DNA of 64,000 bases from Pedobacter sp. BS3 (lineage in GTDB: Bacteria; Bacteroidota; Bacteroidia; Sphingobacteriales; Sphingobacteriaceae): contig NZ_VTRT01000001.1 of the NCBI RefSeq assembly GCF_008274585.1, positions 62,001 through 126,000 of the forward strand. The letters run 5' to 3'. A program made the translations under genes and the position numbers. Each line of letters starts with the position of its first letter. Within the stretch, counting starts at the first letter, position 1. The notes below the pieces were generated by a model, which was not told where the DNA came from, made no database searches, and was given only the letters and a program-made list of their open reading frames with translations. This document shows positions 33,239 to 41,300 of this stretch, piece after piece.

Positions 33239-34078
33239 CTAATACTTCATTGACAAATTATACAGTATCGCCATATCCGAAGGGCTAAGTACCGGGCTGA
33301 TATCGGTTTGTATAAAATGCCGTTTAAAGGCAACAATAGCCGCGTTAAGGTTGCTGGTGTCATACCCGATAAGCCGTAGCGCTATGGCAGGGTCAAAACC
33401 TGCAGGTGGTAAATCCATGGTATCATCGTACCACAGTCCAAAGCCTTTTTCGGCCAGGGTTTTCCATGGGAAGTAAACGCCCGGGTCAGGTTTGCGGGTC
33501 GGCGCCATATCGCCATGACCAATGAAGTTTTGCGCAGGAATGTTATAATTCTGTTTCAGGTTACCCAACAATTTGAGCAAACTTGTTATCTGGGCTTCCG
33601 CAAACGGCTCGCTGCCATTATTATCTAACTCAATACCAATAGAGGACGAATTGATGTCGGCATCTTTACCCCATTTACCCGTTCCGGCATGCCATGCCCG
33701 CATATAATCGTTCAGCATGTGATAAATAGTACCATCTCTGCTTACCACATAATGAGCGCTCACCTGTGTCCGCGTAAGCGTAAATGTGCGTAAGGTTTGT
33801 TCTACACTGTTTTGAGCGGTGTAATGTATTACCACAAAATTGGGCTTCCGCAGATTAAAATTTGTTGTGCCGGCCCAGGTAGACGAAATGTTGAGCGAAT
33901 CCTGTCCGGCGTTAACCGGTGGAATTTGCCGTAAGGATTGGGCCAGCTGCTTCGCCTGCCGTTTGTAAATCCGGTTAGTGGGTGCATACGGATTACCCGA
34001 ACAAGCCGACAAAACAGCCAGCACCGCTAATGCCGCAGTCTGTATAAACCGGGCTTTATTGTTTATTTTTATCAGCAT
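33239..34078 (-). CDS. amiD: Lipoprotein N-acetylmuramoyl-L-alanine amidase (AmiD-like)
   Basis: This enzyme would cut the bond between MurNAc and the stem peptide in murein or murein fragments. I start it at 34078 (MLIKINNKARFIQ), which gives a proper lipoprotein signal ending VLSAC, rather than 42 bp further out. The catalytic domain is Amidase_2: FVVIHYTAQ (zinc His), SAHYVVSRDGTIYHMLND, IGIELDNNG and GHGDMAPTRKPDPG with the second zinc His and the Lys/Asp active-site pair. The AmiD-like C-terminal extension is present. Its start overlaps the preceding gene's end by 23 bp, so translation is probably coupled. Confidence 0.92.
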   Translation of the reverse strand: MLIKINNKARFIQTAALAVLAVLSACSGNPYAPTNRIYKRQAKQLAQSLRQIPPVNAGQDSLNISSTWAGTTNFNLRKPNFVVIHYTAQNSVEQTLRTFTLTRTQVSAHYVVSRDGTIYHMLNDYMRAWHAGTGKWGKDADINSSSIGIELDNNGSEPFAEAQITSLLKLLGNLKQNYNIPAQNFIGHGDMAPTRKPDPGVYFPWKTLAEKGFGLWYDDTMDLPPAGFDPAIALRLIGYDTSNLNAAIVAFKRHFIQTDISPVLSPSDMAILYNLSMKY

Positions 34079-34787
34079 AGCCGAACACTTTTTGAAGCAG
34101 CGAGGTTGTACGTGACGCAAAGTTGGTGCGGATATTCAGTTCTTCCTGCGCAACCTGAACAAACAGGCCGTCAATAGCTTTTTGCGTCACATAATCATCC
34201 AGGTCGGGGTTGATTTTGGTGACCAGCGGGAGTTTGTTGTAGCTGGTCATGGCGGTATTCCAGTACTTGGTTGCATCTACCTTACTCAGGCTGTTGGCAA
34301 TAATGGGATTAAATTTAGCCCGAAGCTGGTCGCTGGTTACCCGTTTAAAATATTGCGTTGCCGCATCCTGCTGACCGCTTAACAGGATATTGCTGGCATC
34401 GGCAATGGTCATTTGCTTTATGGCCGACAGGAATATTGGTTTTGCTTCGGTAGCCGCATCTTCGGCAGCACGGTTAAGGCTTAGAATTACATTATCACAA
34501 AGCTGGCCTAAGCCTACAGAGCGTAAGGTCTTTTCAACTTTCTGCGCTTCGGGCGGAAAGAATATTTTAACAGCCAGGTTACCAAAAAAGCCGTCTTTTG
34601 CCGACAGGCGGTCTGCACCGGCTGATGTGCCTATTTCAAGCGCTTGCTTTAAGCCACTGGCAATTTCTGCTGTACTGGGATTTCCAAGACCTTGTTGAGC
34701 TAACACTTGCGCAGTCTGATTCAGTGTATCGCATCCGCAAAAAAGAATTAAAAAGGCGGTAATTATCGAAAAGTTAAATTTCTTCAT
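34056..34787 (-). CDS. DUF4197 lipoprotein
   Basis: The 243-residue protein has a lipoprotein signal (ITAFLILFCGC). The mature part is an all-helical DUF4197 domain with EIASGLKQALEIGTSAGADR, FFGNLAVKIFFPPEAQKVEK and LDDYVTQKAIDGLFVQVAQE, which are hallmarks of the family. Function is unknown; members are periplasmic or outer-membrane lipoproteins found in many Gram-negatives. It is the first gene of a two-gene unit with the murein amidase, which hints at an envelope role. Confidence 0.9.
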   Translation of the reverse strand: MKKFNFSIITAFLILFCGCDTLNQTAQVLAQQGLGNPSTAEIASGLKQALEIGTSAGADRLSAKDGFFGNLAVKIFFPPEAQKVEKTLRSVGLGQLCDNVILSLNRAAEDAATEAKPIFLSAIKQMTIADASNILLSGQQDAATQYFKRVTSDQLRAKFNPIIANSLSKVDATKYWNTAMTSYNKLPLVTKINPDLDDYVTQKAIDGLFVQVAQEELNIRTNFASRTTSLLQKVFGYADKNKQ

Positions 34788-34899
34788 AACTGTTTGTATG
34801 GTATTAACGTTAAAAAATCAAATATTGCATTTTATCTTTAAGTTTTAAGTTCATCTTTTAAATAAATCTCAACACAATACACGCTCATTAAATATAAAC

Positions 34900-34933
34900 A
34901 TCCTGATAACAACAGCGAGCGCCGCTTGTTGGG
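34900..34933. repeat. Short dispersed palindromic repeat, copy 1
   Basis: ATCCTGATAACAACAGCGAG followed by CGCCGCTTGTTGGGA matches 51604-51637 with a few changes that mostly keep the stem CAACA.GCG/CGC.TTGTTG. Confidence 0.6.
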
Positions 34934-35104
34934 AGAATATTAATAATCCGGTAATTATGGTATCCATTTCGTGCGTACAAATTCATACTAAAAGAATTTA
35001 AATTTCCGTTTTTTGAGTGAAAATGTAACGTGAATACCTATCTTCTGCAACCATTTTACTTGTAAACAGAGCCTTATTAGCCTCAACTTTGAAACTGAAA
35101 AACT

Positions 35105-35137
35105 TCGGAATAATGAAGTCTGTTCAGAATTAAAGCA
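35105..35137 (+). promoter_or_regulatory. Shared PUL promoter element, receptor copy
   Basis: TCGGAATAA, then after a short variable piece GTCTGTTCAGAATT, then AAAGCA are all repeated at 46339-46372 upstream of the GH2 gene. The core TCTG-TT-CAGA is an inverted repeat. The site ends 76 bp before the receptor start and is a candidate operator for the hybrid regulator. Confidence 0.65.
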
Positions 35138-35148
35138 TTATCAATGAC

Positions 35149-35169
35149 AGAGAGGTTTCATACCTCTCT
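35149..35169 (+). promoter_or_regulatory. Hairpin in the receptor leader
   Basis: AGAGAGGT (35149-35156) and ACCTCTCT (35162-35169) form a perfect 8-bp stem with loop TTCAT about 45 nt before the receptor ATG. It has no T-run. A 5'-leader structure affecting translation or mRNA stability is possible. Confidence 0.55.
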
Positions 35170-35213
35170 TCATGATAATTTAAACAAGTATTAACCAATT
35201 ACTAAAAACCAAT

Positions 35214-38054
35214 ATGATTAAACAAACAACTTATTGTTTTCTGTTCGCATTCATCTTTATGTGTGGTTTTGTATCTGCTCAAACAGGTGTAGGCGTAATT
35301 ACCGGAAAGGTAACAGATTCGCAAACCGGCGAATCGCTGCCGGGCGCTTCTGTAACTGTTGAAGGATTACAAAGCGGCGCTGCTACAGATTTAAACGGTA
35401 CTTATATTTTAAGGAACGTTCCGGCAGGGCATGTTAAAATACGGGTTGCTTATATGGGTTTCGAGCCCAAAACGCTGGAAGCCGACGTACAAAGCAATGG
35501 AACCGCTGTGGTAAATTTTGCAATAAAAGCTTCGGTTAAGCTTTTAAAAGAAGTAACTGTTGGCGGAACCCTGGAAGGGCAGCAAAGGGCGCTAAACCAG
35601 CAGCGTTCTGCCGACAATATTAAAAACGTAATTTCTGCCGATTTAATTGGCCGTTTTCCGGATTTGAATGTTGCCGAAGCCTTGCAACGGGTTCCGGGAA
35701 TTAACATTCAGCGGGACAAAGGTGAAGGCTCTACGGTTGCATTACGTGGAACGCCGCCCAACTTTACTACCGTTGAGATTAATGGCGAACAATTGCCCAG
35801 CGTTCAGCAAAGCGGAACTCGTAACGAAGCTCTTGACCTGATACCGGCAGACCAGCTTGCATCTATTGAAATTACCAAGGCAGCTACACCCGATATGGAT
35901 GGCGACGCCATTGGCGGGGTGGTAAACCTGAAAACTCCTACTGCGAAAAATACCCGCTTAAACTTCAGGGCAGAAAGCGGGCTGGGGTACAGCGATATAT
36001 CCGGCCAGCTGAACGGCATTGGCAAAATACGTGCAGATAAACGGTTTTTTGCTACCGATAAGGTTTCTTCCGGAAGATTAGGGGTAATGGTTAGCGGCAG
36101 CTATTTCAGTAACAATAATGCCGAAGACCGCATCGATGCTACCTGGCAGGGTTTTGCCAGCCCTATTGGCACTTCCGGCGATACGAAGATTATGCCTTCC
36201 ATGTATGCTTTCCGGAAAACCGATAACATCCGGAAACGGATGGGCATAACCGGTACGCTGGATTATAAATTCAATGAAAAATCGCAGCTTATATTTAACT
36301 ATATGTACAATAACCGCGATGATTCTGATGACCAGAACCGGCTCCGGTATGACTTTGACCGAAGCGGCTCAGTATGGACATCGCAAAGTACCATTAACGC
36401 GGCCCGCATACGCAGGGACGTAAACCTGTGGGATGAAACCAAACAGAATCACAGCTTTAACCTTCAGGGATTCCACACGCTAAACCGCTGGCAACTGGAC
36501 TGGGGCGCTTATTACACCAAATCCAAACGTGATTTTACGTCCACTCGTGGTGATTTTGCTTTTGATGGTATTAATCTTAAATCCGATACAGAACTGGGCC
36601 CTTATGCCATGTACCCGGTGTTTACCGCCGCCGATGCATCCCAGGATGTTAACAATCCACTCTTGTTAAACGATTTCAGAAGATATGAAGAAGATGCCGA
36701 GACCACTAAAGCCAACAATTTTGTTTGGAAAACAGATATAACCCGGTATTTCAACTTCGCAGGCAAATACCAGGCCTATTTTAAATTCGGCGGAAAGCTG
36801 CGCAGTCAGAACAATGATAAATTCAGGGATAACAGGGTATTGCGTTTCTACGACCCCAACCATGTGTTGAACAATGCCGAAGCGTTTACACGGATTATTA
36901 AAACCGAACAGCCTGCCAATTTTCTATACCGGCATTACAATTATGGCCCGCGTATAGACCGGGATAAATTTTTGACCTATATGGACGATAACCGTTTTCT
37001 GCTTACAGAAGCCGACGACGCCTGGGATTCTAAACGGTTGTCATTAAATGATACCTATTACACTTCCGAGGATATTTATGCAGGTTACGCCATGACACGT
37101 ATCCAGTTCAACAAACTTATGTTTTTAGGCGGTGTACGTGTAGAATACAATGATGTGAACTACAGGGCGTTTGATGTGGTGCGCAAAGGTACAGACGTAC
37201 AGGGAAATCCCATTAAAGGAGGTACAGATTACACCTATGTGTTGCCCAATATTCATTTAAAATACAGCCTTTCAAAGCTTTCCAACTTACGTTTTTCGGC
37301 ATTGCTTAATTATGCCCGGCCAAACTTTGTAGATATTGTACCTTATATTAATTATGATGCCGATGCTCTGACGCTAAGCATCGGTAATCCGGACCTGAAA
37401 CCCGCAAAAGCGCTTAACCTGGATTTGATGTATGAACATTACTTCAACAACGTGGGCATTATCTCGGTAGGCGGTTTCTATAAGAATATTGACCAGTTCC
37501 AGTTTCAACGCATTACACCATCTCTATCCGAAGATTATCCCGGCTATCCAAACACCAAAGGCTTCGCTTTCAGCCAGGCTCAAAACGGCGAAAATGCCAT
37601 TGTTGCCGGACTTGAAGTTAACCTGTATCGCAACCTCAGTTTTCTGCCCGGTTTTCTTAAATGGTTCGGCGTTAACTTAAATTATACCTACGCCTATTCA
37701 GATGCCTTTACACAAGACAGAACCAATATTTCATTACCGGGGCAGGCAAAGCACACGCTTAATGCAGCCCTCAGTTATGATTATAAGGCGTTTAGCATAA
37801 AAGCATCTGTAAACTATAATGGTTCATTTGTTAATTCGCTGGCCAGCCAGGCACAGGATGACATTGTGCAGGACGACCGTTTACAACTGGATATGAATGC
37901 TTCTTATATCTACAAAAAACACTGGCGGATATTTGCAGAATTTGTAAATCTTACCAATTCACCCAGCATACGCTACCAGGGAGAAAAAGACCGCATATCC
38001 CGCATAGCCTATTTCGGTTATAACTGCCGTACAGGTATTGGTTACAGTTTTTAA
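35214..38054 (+). CDS. TonB-dependent outer-membrane receptor (carboxypeptidase-like N-domain)
   Basis: The 946-residue protein has a signal peptide (1-22) and a CarboxypepD_reg-like domain (about 27-115, ITGKVTDSQTGESLPGASVT). The plug follows (about 130-235, LNVAEALQRVPGINIQRDKG, then DQLASIEITKAATPDMDGDA), then a 22-strand type barrel ending in an aromatic residue (GIGYSF). The AEALQRVPGI...TPDMDGDAIGG text resembles the TonB-Xanth-Caul (TIGR01782) group, not the usual SusC group. It would import an oligosaccharide using TonB energy. Two lipoproteins and two glycosidases follow, so an alpha/beta-galactoside is the likely cargo. No SusD partner is present. Confidence 0.93.
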   Translation: MIKQTTYCFLFAFIFMCGFVSAQTGVGVITGKVTDSQTGESLPGASVTVEGLQSGAATDLNGTYILRNVPAGHVKIRVAYMGFEPKTLEADVQSNGTAVVNFAIKASVKLLKEVTVGGTLEGQQRALNQQRSADNIKNVISADLIGRFPDLNVAEALQRVPGINIQRDKGEGSTVALRGTPPNFTTVEINGEQLPSVQQSGTRNEALDLIPADQLASIEITKAATPDMDGDAIGGVVNLKTPTAKNTRLNFRAESGLGYSDISGQLNGIGKIRADKRFFATDKVSSGRLGVMVSGSYFSNNNAEDRIDATWQGFASPIGTSGDTKIMPSMYAFRKTDNIRKRMGITGTLDYKFNEKSQLIFNYMYNNRDDSDDQNRLRYDFDRSGSVWTSQSTINAARIRRDVNLWDETKQNHSFNLQGFHTLNRWQLDWGAYYTKSKRDFTSTRGDFAFDGINLKSDTELGPYAMYPVFTAADASQDVNNPLLLNDFRRYEEDAETTKANNFVWKTDITRYFNFAGKYQAYFKFGGKLRSQNNDKFRDNRVLRFYDPNHVLNNAEAFTRIIKTEQPANFLYRHYNYGPRIDRDKFLTYMDDNRFLLTEADDAWDSKRLSLNDTYYTSEDIYAGYAMTRIQFNKLMFLGGVRVEYNDVNYRAFDVVRKGTDVQGNPIKGGTDYTYVLPNIHLKYSLSKLSNLRFSALLNYARPNFVDIVPYINYDADALTLSIGNPDLKPAKALNLDLMYEHYFNNVGIISVGGFYKNIDQFQFQRITPSLSEDYPGYPNTKGFAFSQAQNGENAIVAGLEVNLYRNLSFLPGFLKWFGVNLNYTYAYSDAFTQDRTNISLPGQAKHTLNAALSYDYKAFSIKASVNYNGSFVNSLASQAQDDIVQDDRLQLDMNASYIYKKHWRIFAEFVNLTNSPSIRYQGEKDRISRIAYFGYNCRTGIGYSF

Positions 38055-38084
38055 TACAGTTGAACAATTAATACAAGATATACC

Positions 38085-39695
38085 ATGAAATTAATACACT
38101 ATATTTTATTTTCGGTTGGGATGCTGGCTTTTTCCGCCTGTGAGAAAGAAAAAGCATTTACCTTCCCCGAACCGCAGATTCTCATAACCAGTCCGGCCCA
38201 GCCCGTAATAACACAGGAGCCCGGCCGAAGCGTTTCCGTTTCCTTTACCTTACAGGCCGCTTCGGGACTCAGCCAGTTAGACGTTACCCAAAACAACACC
38301 AGCTATGCGCATATCGATTTCGTAAAGAACGAGATAACTTCTGCTTATGATTTCAATTATACCATTCCTGCAGATGCCGTTCCAGGCACCAACTATACAT
38401 TCAGGTTTGAGCTTAAAGACAAAGACGGCCGCACTGCCGATTACCAGTTTGTGGTAAACGTAAATCCCACGTACACCATTACCGATGGAACCATTGGTTC
38501 AACAGCCGTTAAATACATCAAGGGAAAAATCAACGGCAGCTTTACCATCCAGGCAACGGATGTCTATGTGGTAGACAGCATCCTTTCCATTAACGAAGGC
38601 GGAACCCTGACCATTGCCGCCGGCAGCACCATCTATTTCAAAACCAGCGATGATTTAAACGATATATCCAGATTGGTCATTGCCCAGGGATGTAAAATAA
38701 AAGCCGAAGGCAGCCGCACAGCACCTATTGTATTCACATCCGATAAGCTGCTGAAAGGTCAAACCCCGGCCAGCACAGATTGGGGCGGCATTTTCCTTTA
38801 TGGCAAGGCGCCCACCAACAAAGGCTCTGTTGTACAGGAAAACGGATTTAACTACGGGGGAACAATAACCAATGACGATTCGGGCGTACTCCAGTTTGTG
38901 CGCATAGAATATGCCGGTAAAAATAGCAGTAACGCACTGAACTTTTATGGCGTAGGCTCCAGAACCAAGGTGAACTATGTAGAAATATATCAGAACGAGA
39001 ATATTGCCTTCCGGGTTAAAGGAGGTGTATTCAATATGAAGAACATTGCCGGCATAGCACATGGCGGTTACGGAATATGGGCCGAAAACGGATGGCAGGG
39101 CAATGGCCAGTTCTGGATTTTTCAAACAAACCGGCCGGCAACGTTAACACCGGTAAATTTCTGGAACCAGGCCCGCTCCATTGAGTTTAGAAATGACGAT
39201 ACATTCTACACCAATACTCCCAGAACACAGTTTAATATTGCCAATATAACCCTCATTGGAAATGGCTATGCTTCCGGAGTCGATATGGGCACACGTCGTG
39301 GCATACGCATACGTACCGGCGCATTTGGCAACGTACAAAATTTAATTGTTACCCAGTTTGCGAATGATGGCGTGCGGGTAGAAGACCTGAGCACAGCAGA
39401 ATTAGGTACGACCATGATACTCGGCAATACCCGTGCCTACAATAACAGCGTAAATTATGAAGGCGATGCCGAAGATATCTTCTTTAACAAAGGAAGCTAC
39501 AACGCAACCGATACACCGGTATCAGGTATCAGCACCACCAATTATGTAGGTTCTGCCACATCTACGTTTGACCCTTCGACCTGGGGAAGCTTCTTTAGCT
39601 CAGCAAAATACATTGGCGCCGTAGAAAATGATACCAATGACTGGACAAGAGGCGGAACCTGGTTTAAGAATCTTGATGGAACATTACGTCAATAA
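38085..39695 (+). CDS. Surface lipoprotein with beta-helix-like domain, paralogue A
   Basis: The 536-residue protein has a lipoprotein signal ending FSAC (Cys19) followed by EKEK, an acidic/lysine start that suits surface export in Bacteroidota. After an Ig-like N-terminal part (about 35-125) there is a beta-rich region with repeated short strands typical of a right-handed beta-helix (GGTLTIAAGSTIYFKTSDDL, WGGIFLYGKAPTNKGS, VRIEYAGKNSSNALNFYGVG). A C-terminal tail ends in DWTRGGTWFKNLDGTLRQ. The next gene encodes a paralogue with the same plan. Their place just after the receptor suggests glycan capture in place of SusD, which is an inference. Confidence 0.75.
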   Translation: MKLIHYILFSVGMLAFSACEKEKAFTFPEPQILITSPAQPVITQEPGRSVSVSFTLQAASGLSQLDVTQNNTSYAHIDFVKNEITSAYDFNYTIPADAVPGTNYTFRFELKDKDGRTADYQFVVNVNPTYTITDGTIGSTAVKYIKGKINGSFTIQATDVYVVDSILSINEGGTLTIAAGSTIYFKTSDDLNDISRLVIAQGCKIKAEGSRTAPIVFTSDKLLKGQTPASTDWGGIFLYGKAPTNKGSVVQENGFNYGGTITNDDSGVLQFVRIEYAGKNSSNALNFYGVGSRTKVNYVEIYQNENIAFRVKGGVFNMKNIAGIAHGGYGIWAENGWQGNGQFWIFQTNRPATLTPVNFWNQARSIEFRNDDTFYTNTPRTQFNIANITLIGNGYASGVDMGTRRGIRIRTGAFGNVQNLIVTQFANDGVRVEDLSTAELGTTMILGNTRAYNNSVNYEGDAEDIFFNKGSYNATDTPVSGISTTNYVGSATSTFDPSTWGSFFSSAKYIGAVENDTNDWTRGGTWFKNLDGTLRQ

Positions 39696-39713
39696 CCATT
39701 AATAAAGAGCAAC

Positions 39714-41288
39714 ATGAAAACTCATTATAAAATATCACAGTTTTTTGTACCGGCAGCCTTGCTGCTTATCTGGATAACCGGTTTAACCTCGTGCAAAAAA
39801 GATAAGGATAATTACCCGGCAATGCCGGCAATTACCATCGAGGGCGACAGTACCGTATCATTAAAGCCTGGCGATGCCATTGTGGTTACTGTTAAGTTTG
39901 ATGCTCCGGGCCCGGATACCCGTTTATTAATTAATAAGAATAGCGGGCCGTACCGCAGCATCCGTTTAGATGAAAACGCCGTTAGCTATACCTTTAATGA
40001 AGATATGGTGAGCGAAACCGCCGCGGAAGGCGACAGCATAACGTATGAGTTTGTGCTGACCAATGGCGCCAATCAGAAAAAATCATCCACAGTTAGCTTT
40101 ACAGCGAATGTAGAAGTGTATCCTACCATCACCATAGGGTCTGAAACATTATACAATGTAACCATTCCCGAAGATGGGATATTAACCAGCGGAGCCATCA
40201 CCCTGGCGCCAAAACGCAAATATTACATTTCGTCGTCCATAGAATTTTCTGAAACAACAAAGTTTTCGGCAGGAACCGGAACCGAAATTTACCTGAATTC
40301 CGCAGCCACAAACAAAATCAACCTGACATTTGATGCCGGCTCACAGGTAAATATCAATGGAACTGCAACCGAGCCTGTAGTTATTACCAGCGATAAGACG
40401 CTGCTGGGTACAGGTGCAGCAGCTGGCGACTGGGGTGTGTTTAATATAAAAGGAGATGGAAATGGCAGCAACAGCGGCAGCGTAAATCATCTCCGGCTTG
40501 AATACGGAGGCTCCCGGGCATTCCGGCTGCAGGATGTAGGTAACGGCACACAGGTGGATTATGTACAGGTATATAAATCGCTCGAAGAGGCCATAATGGT
40601 TACCAATGGCGATGTAAACATGTCGCACCTGATAACTACCGATTGTCAGGGAGCCGGATACCGTCTTGGTGATGCCTATGCCGGAAAAATCCAGTTTGCC
40701 ATAGCGCTTACTACGATTTATACCGCCGAGCTCGATGAATTTACGGTACGCGAAACCGCCTCGCCGGTTATTGCCAACCTGAGTATTATTGGCCCGGGCG
40801 AAACAGTAAACAATACCTCCGGCATGAGACTGCGTGCAGCAAGCGCAGCGAAAATTTATAATGCCATTGTTGCATTTTATCCGCGAAGAGGCGTACGCCT
40901 GAATGATGATGTGGTTATAACCGATTTAAACGGGCCCACTGTTTTTGCTTATTCCTATGTATTTAAAGTACCAAAAGACCCTTTCAGGGATGACCGCACA
41001 GGCGGAACAAATCCCTTTGCAGGCACATATTCCGGCGGCGTGGGTAGTAATCCGTTTTTTAACAATATCACTTTTAGCAGCACAGGTGTACGTTCTTACG
41101 AAGAGATTGATGGTATAGCTGTGGGCGATTATACCCCAACAGCTACAAAAGCAAGCGCTTTTAACCCGGCAATATTAAACTCTTTCTTTAAGGAAGCCGC
41201 ATTTGTAGGTGCAATAGAAAGCCCGGATAAAGACTGGACCGTAGGTTGGGTACGCAATCCTGATGGAACCATCAGAACGGCCAACTGA
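39714..41288 (+). CDS. Surface lipoprotein with beta-helix-like domain, paralogue B
   Basis: The 524-residue protein has a lipoprotein signal ending LTSC followed by KKDKD, then an Ig-like part and a beta-helix-like part (ITSDKTLLGTGAAAGDWGVF, LRLEYGGSRAFRLQDVGNGT, VDYVQVYKSLEEAIMVTNGD). It ends in DWTVGWVRNPDGTIRT, parallel to the end of paralogue A. The gene starts 18 bp after the previous stop. The two proteins probably work side by side on the cell surface with the receptor. No enzymatic residues can be named. Confidence 0.75.
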   Translation: MKTHYKISQFFVPAALLLIWITGLTSCKKDKDNYPAMPAITIEGDSTVSLKPGDAIVVTVKFDAPGPDTRLLINKNSGPYRSIRLDENAVSYTFNEDMVSETAAEGDSITYEFVLTNGANQKKSSTVSFTANVEVYPTITIGSETLYNVTIPEDGILTSGAITLAPKRKYYISSSIEFSETTKFSAGTGTEIYLNSAATNKINLTFDAGSQVNINGTATEPVVITSDKTLLGTGAAAGDWGVFNIKGDGNGSNSGSVNHLRLEYGGSRAFRLQDVGNGTQVDYVQVYKSLEEAIMVTNGDVNMSHLITTDCQGAGYRLGDAYAGKIQFAIALTTIYTAELDEFTVRETASPVIANLSIIGPGETVNNTSGMRLRAASAAKIYNAIVAFYPRRGVRLNDDVVITDLNGPTVFAYSYVFKVPKDPFRDDRTGGTNPFAGTYSGGVGSNPFFNNITFSSTGVRSYEEIDGIAVGDYTPTATKASAFNPAILNSFFKEAAFVGAIESPDKDWTVGWVRNPDGTIRTAN

Positions 41289-41300
41289 TAACAAGAGCCT

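Larger units (their letters stand above)
34788..35213. promoter_or_regulatory. 426-bp divergent spacer before the receptor gene
   Basis: Near the left it holds a weak heptad tract (34830-34863, TTAAGTT type). At 34900-34933 is a repeat with CAACAGCG/CGCTTGTTG symmetry (second copy near 51604). At 35105-35137 is the element shared with the GH2 promoter, and at 35149-35169 an 8-bp hairpin. The receptor's leader is therefore at least about 60 nt. No open frame was recognised. Confidence 0.5.
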
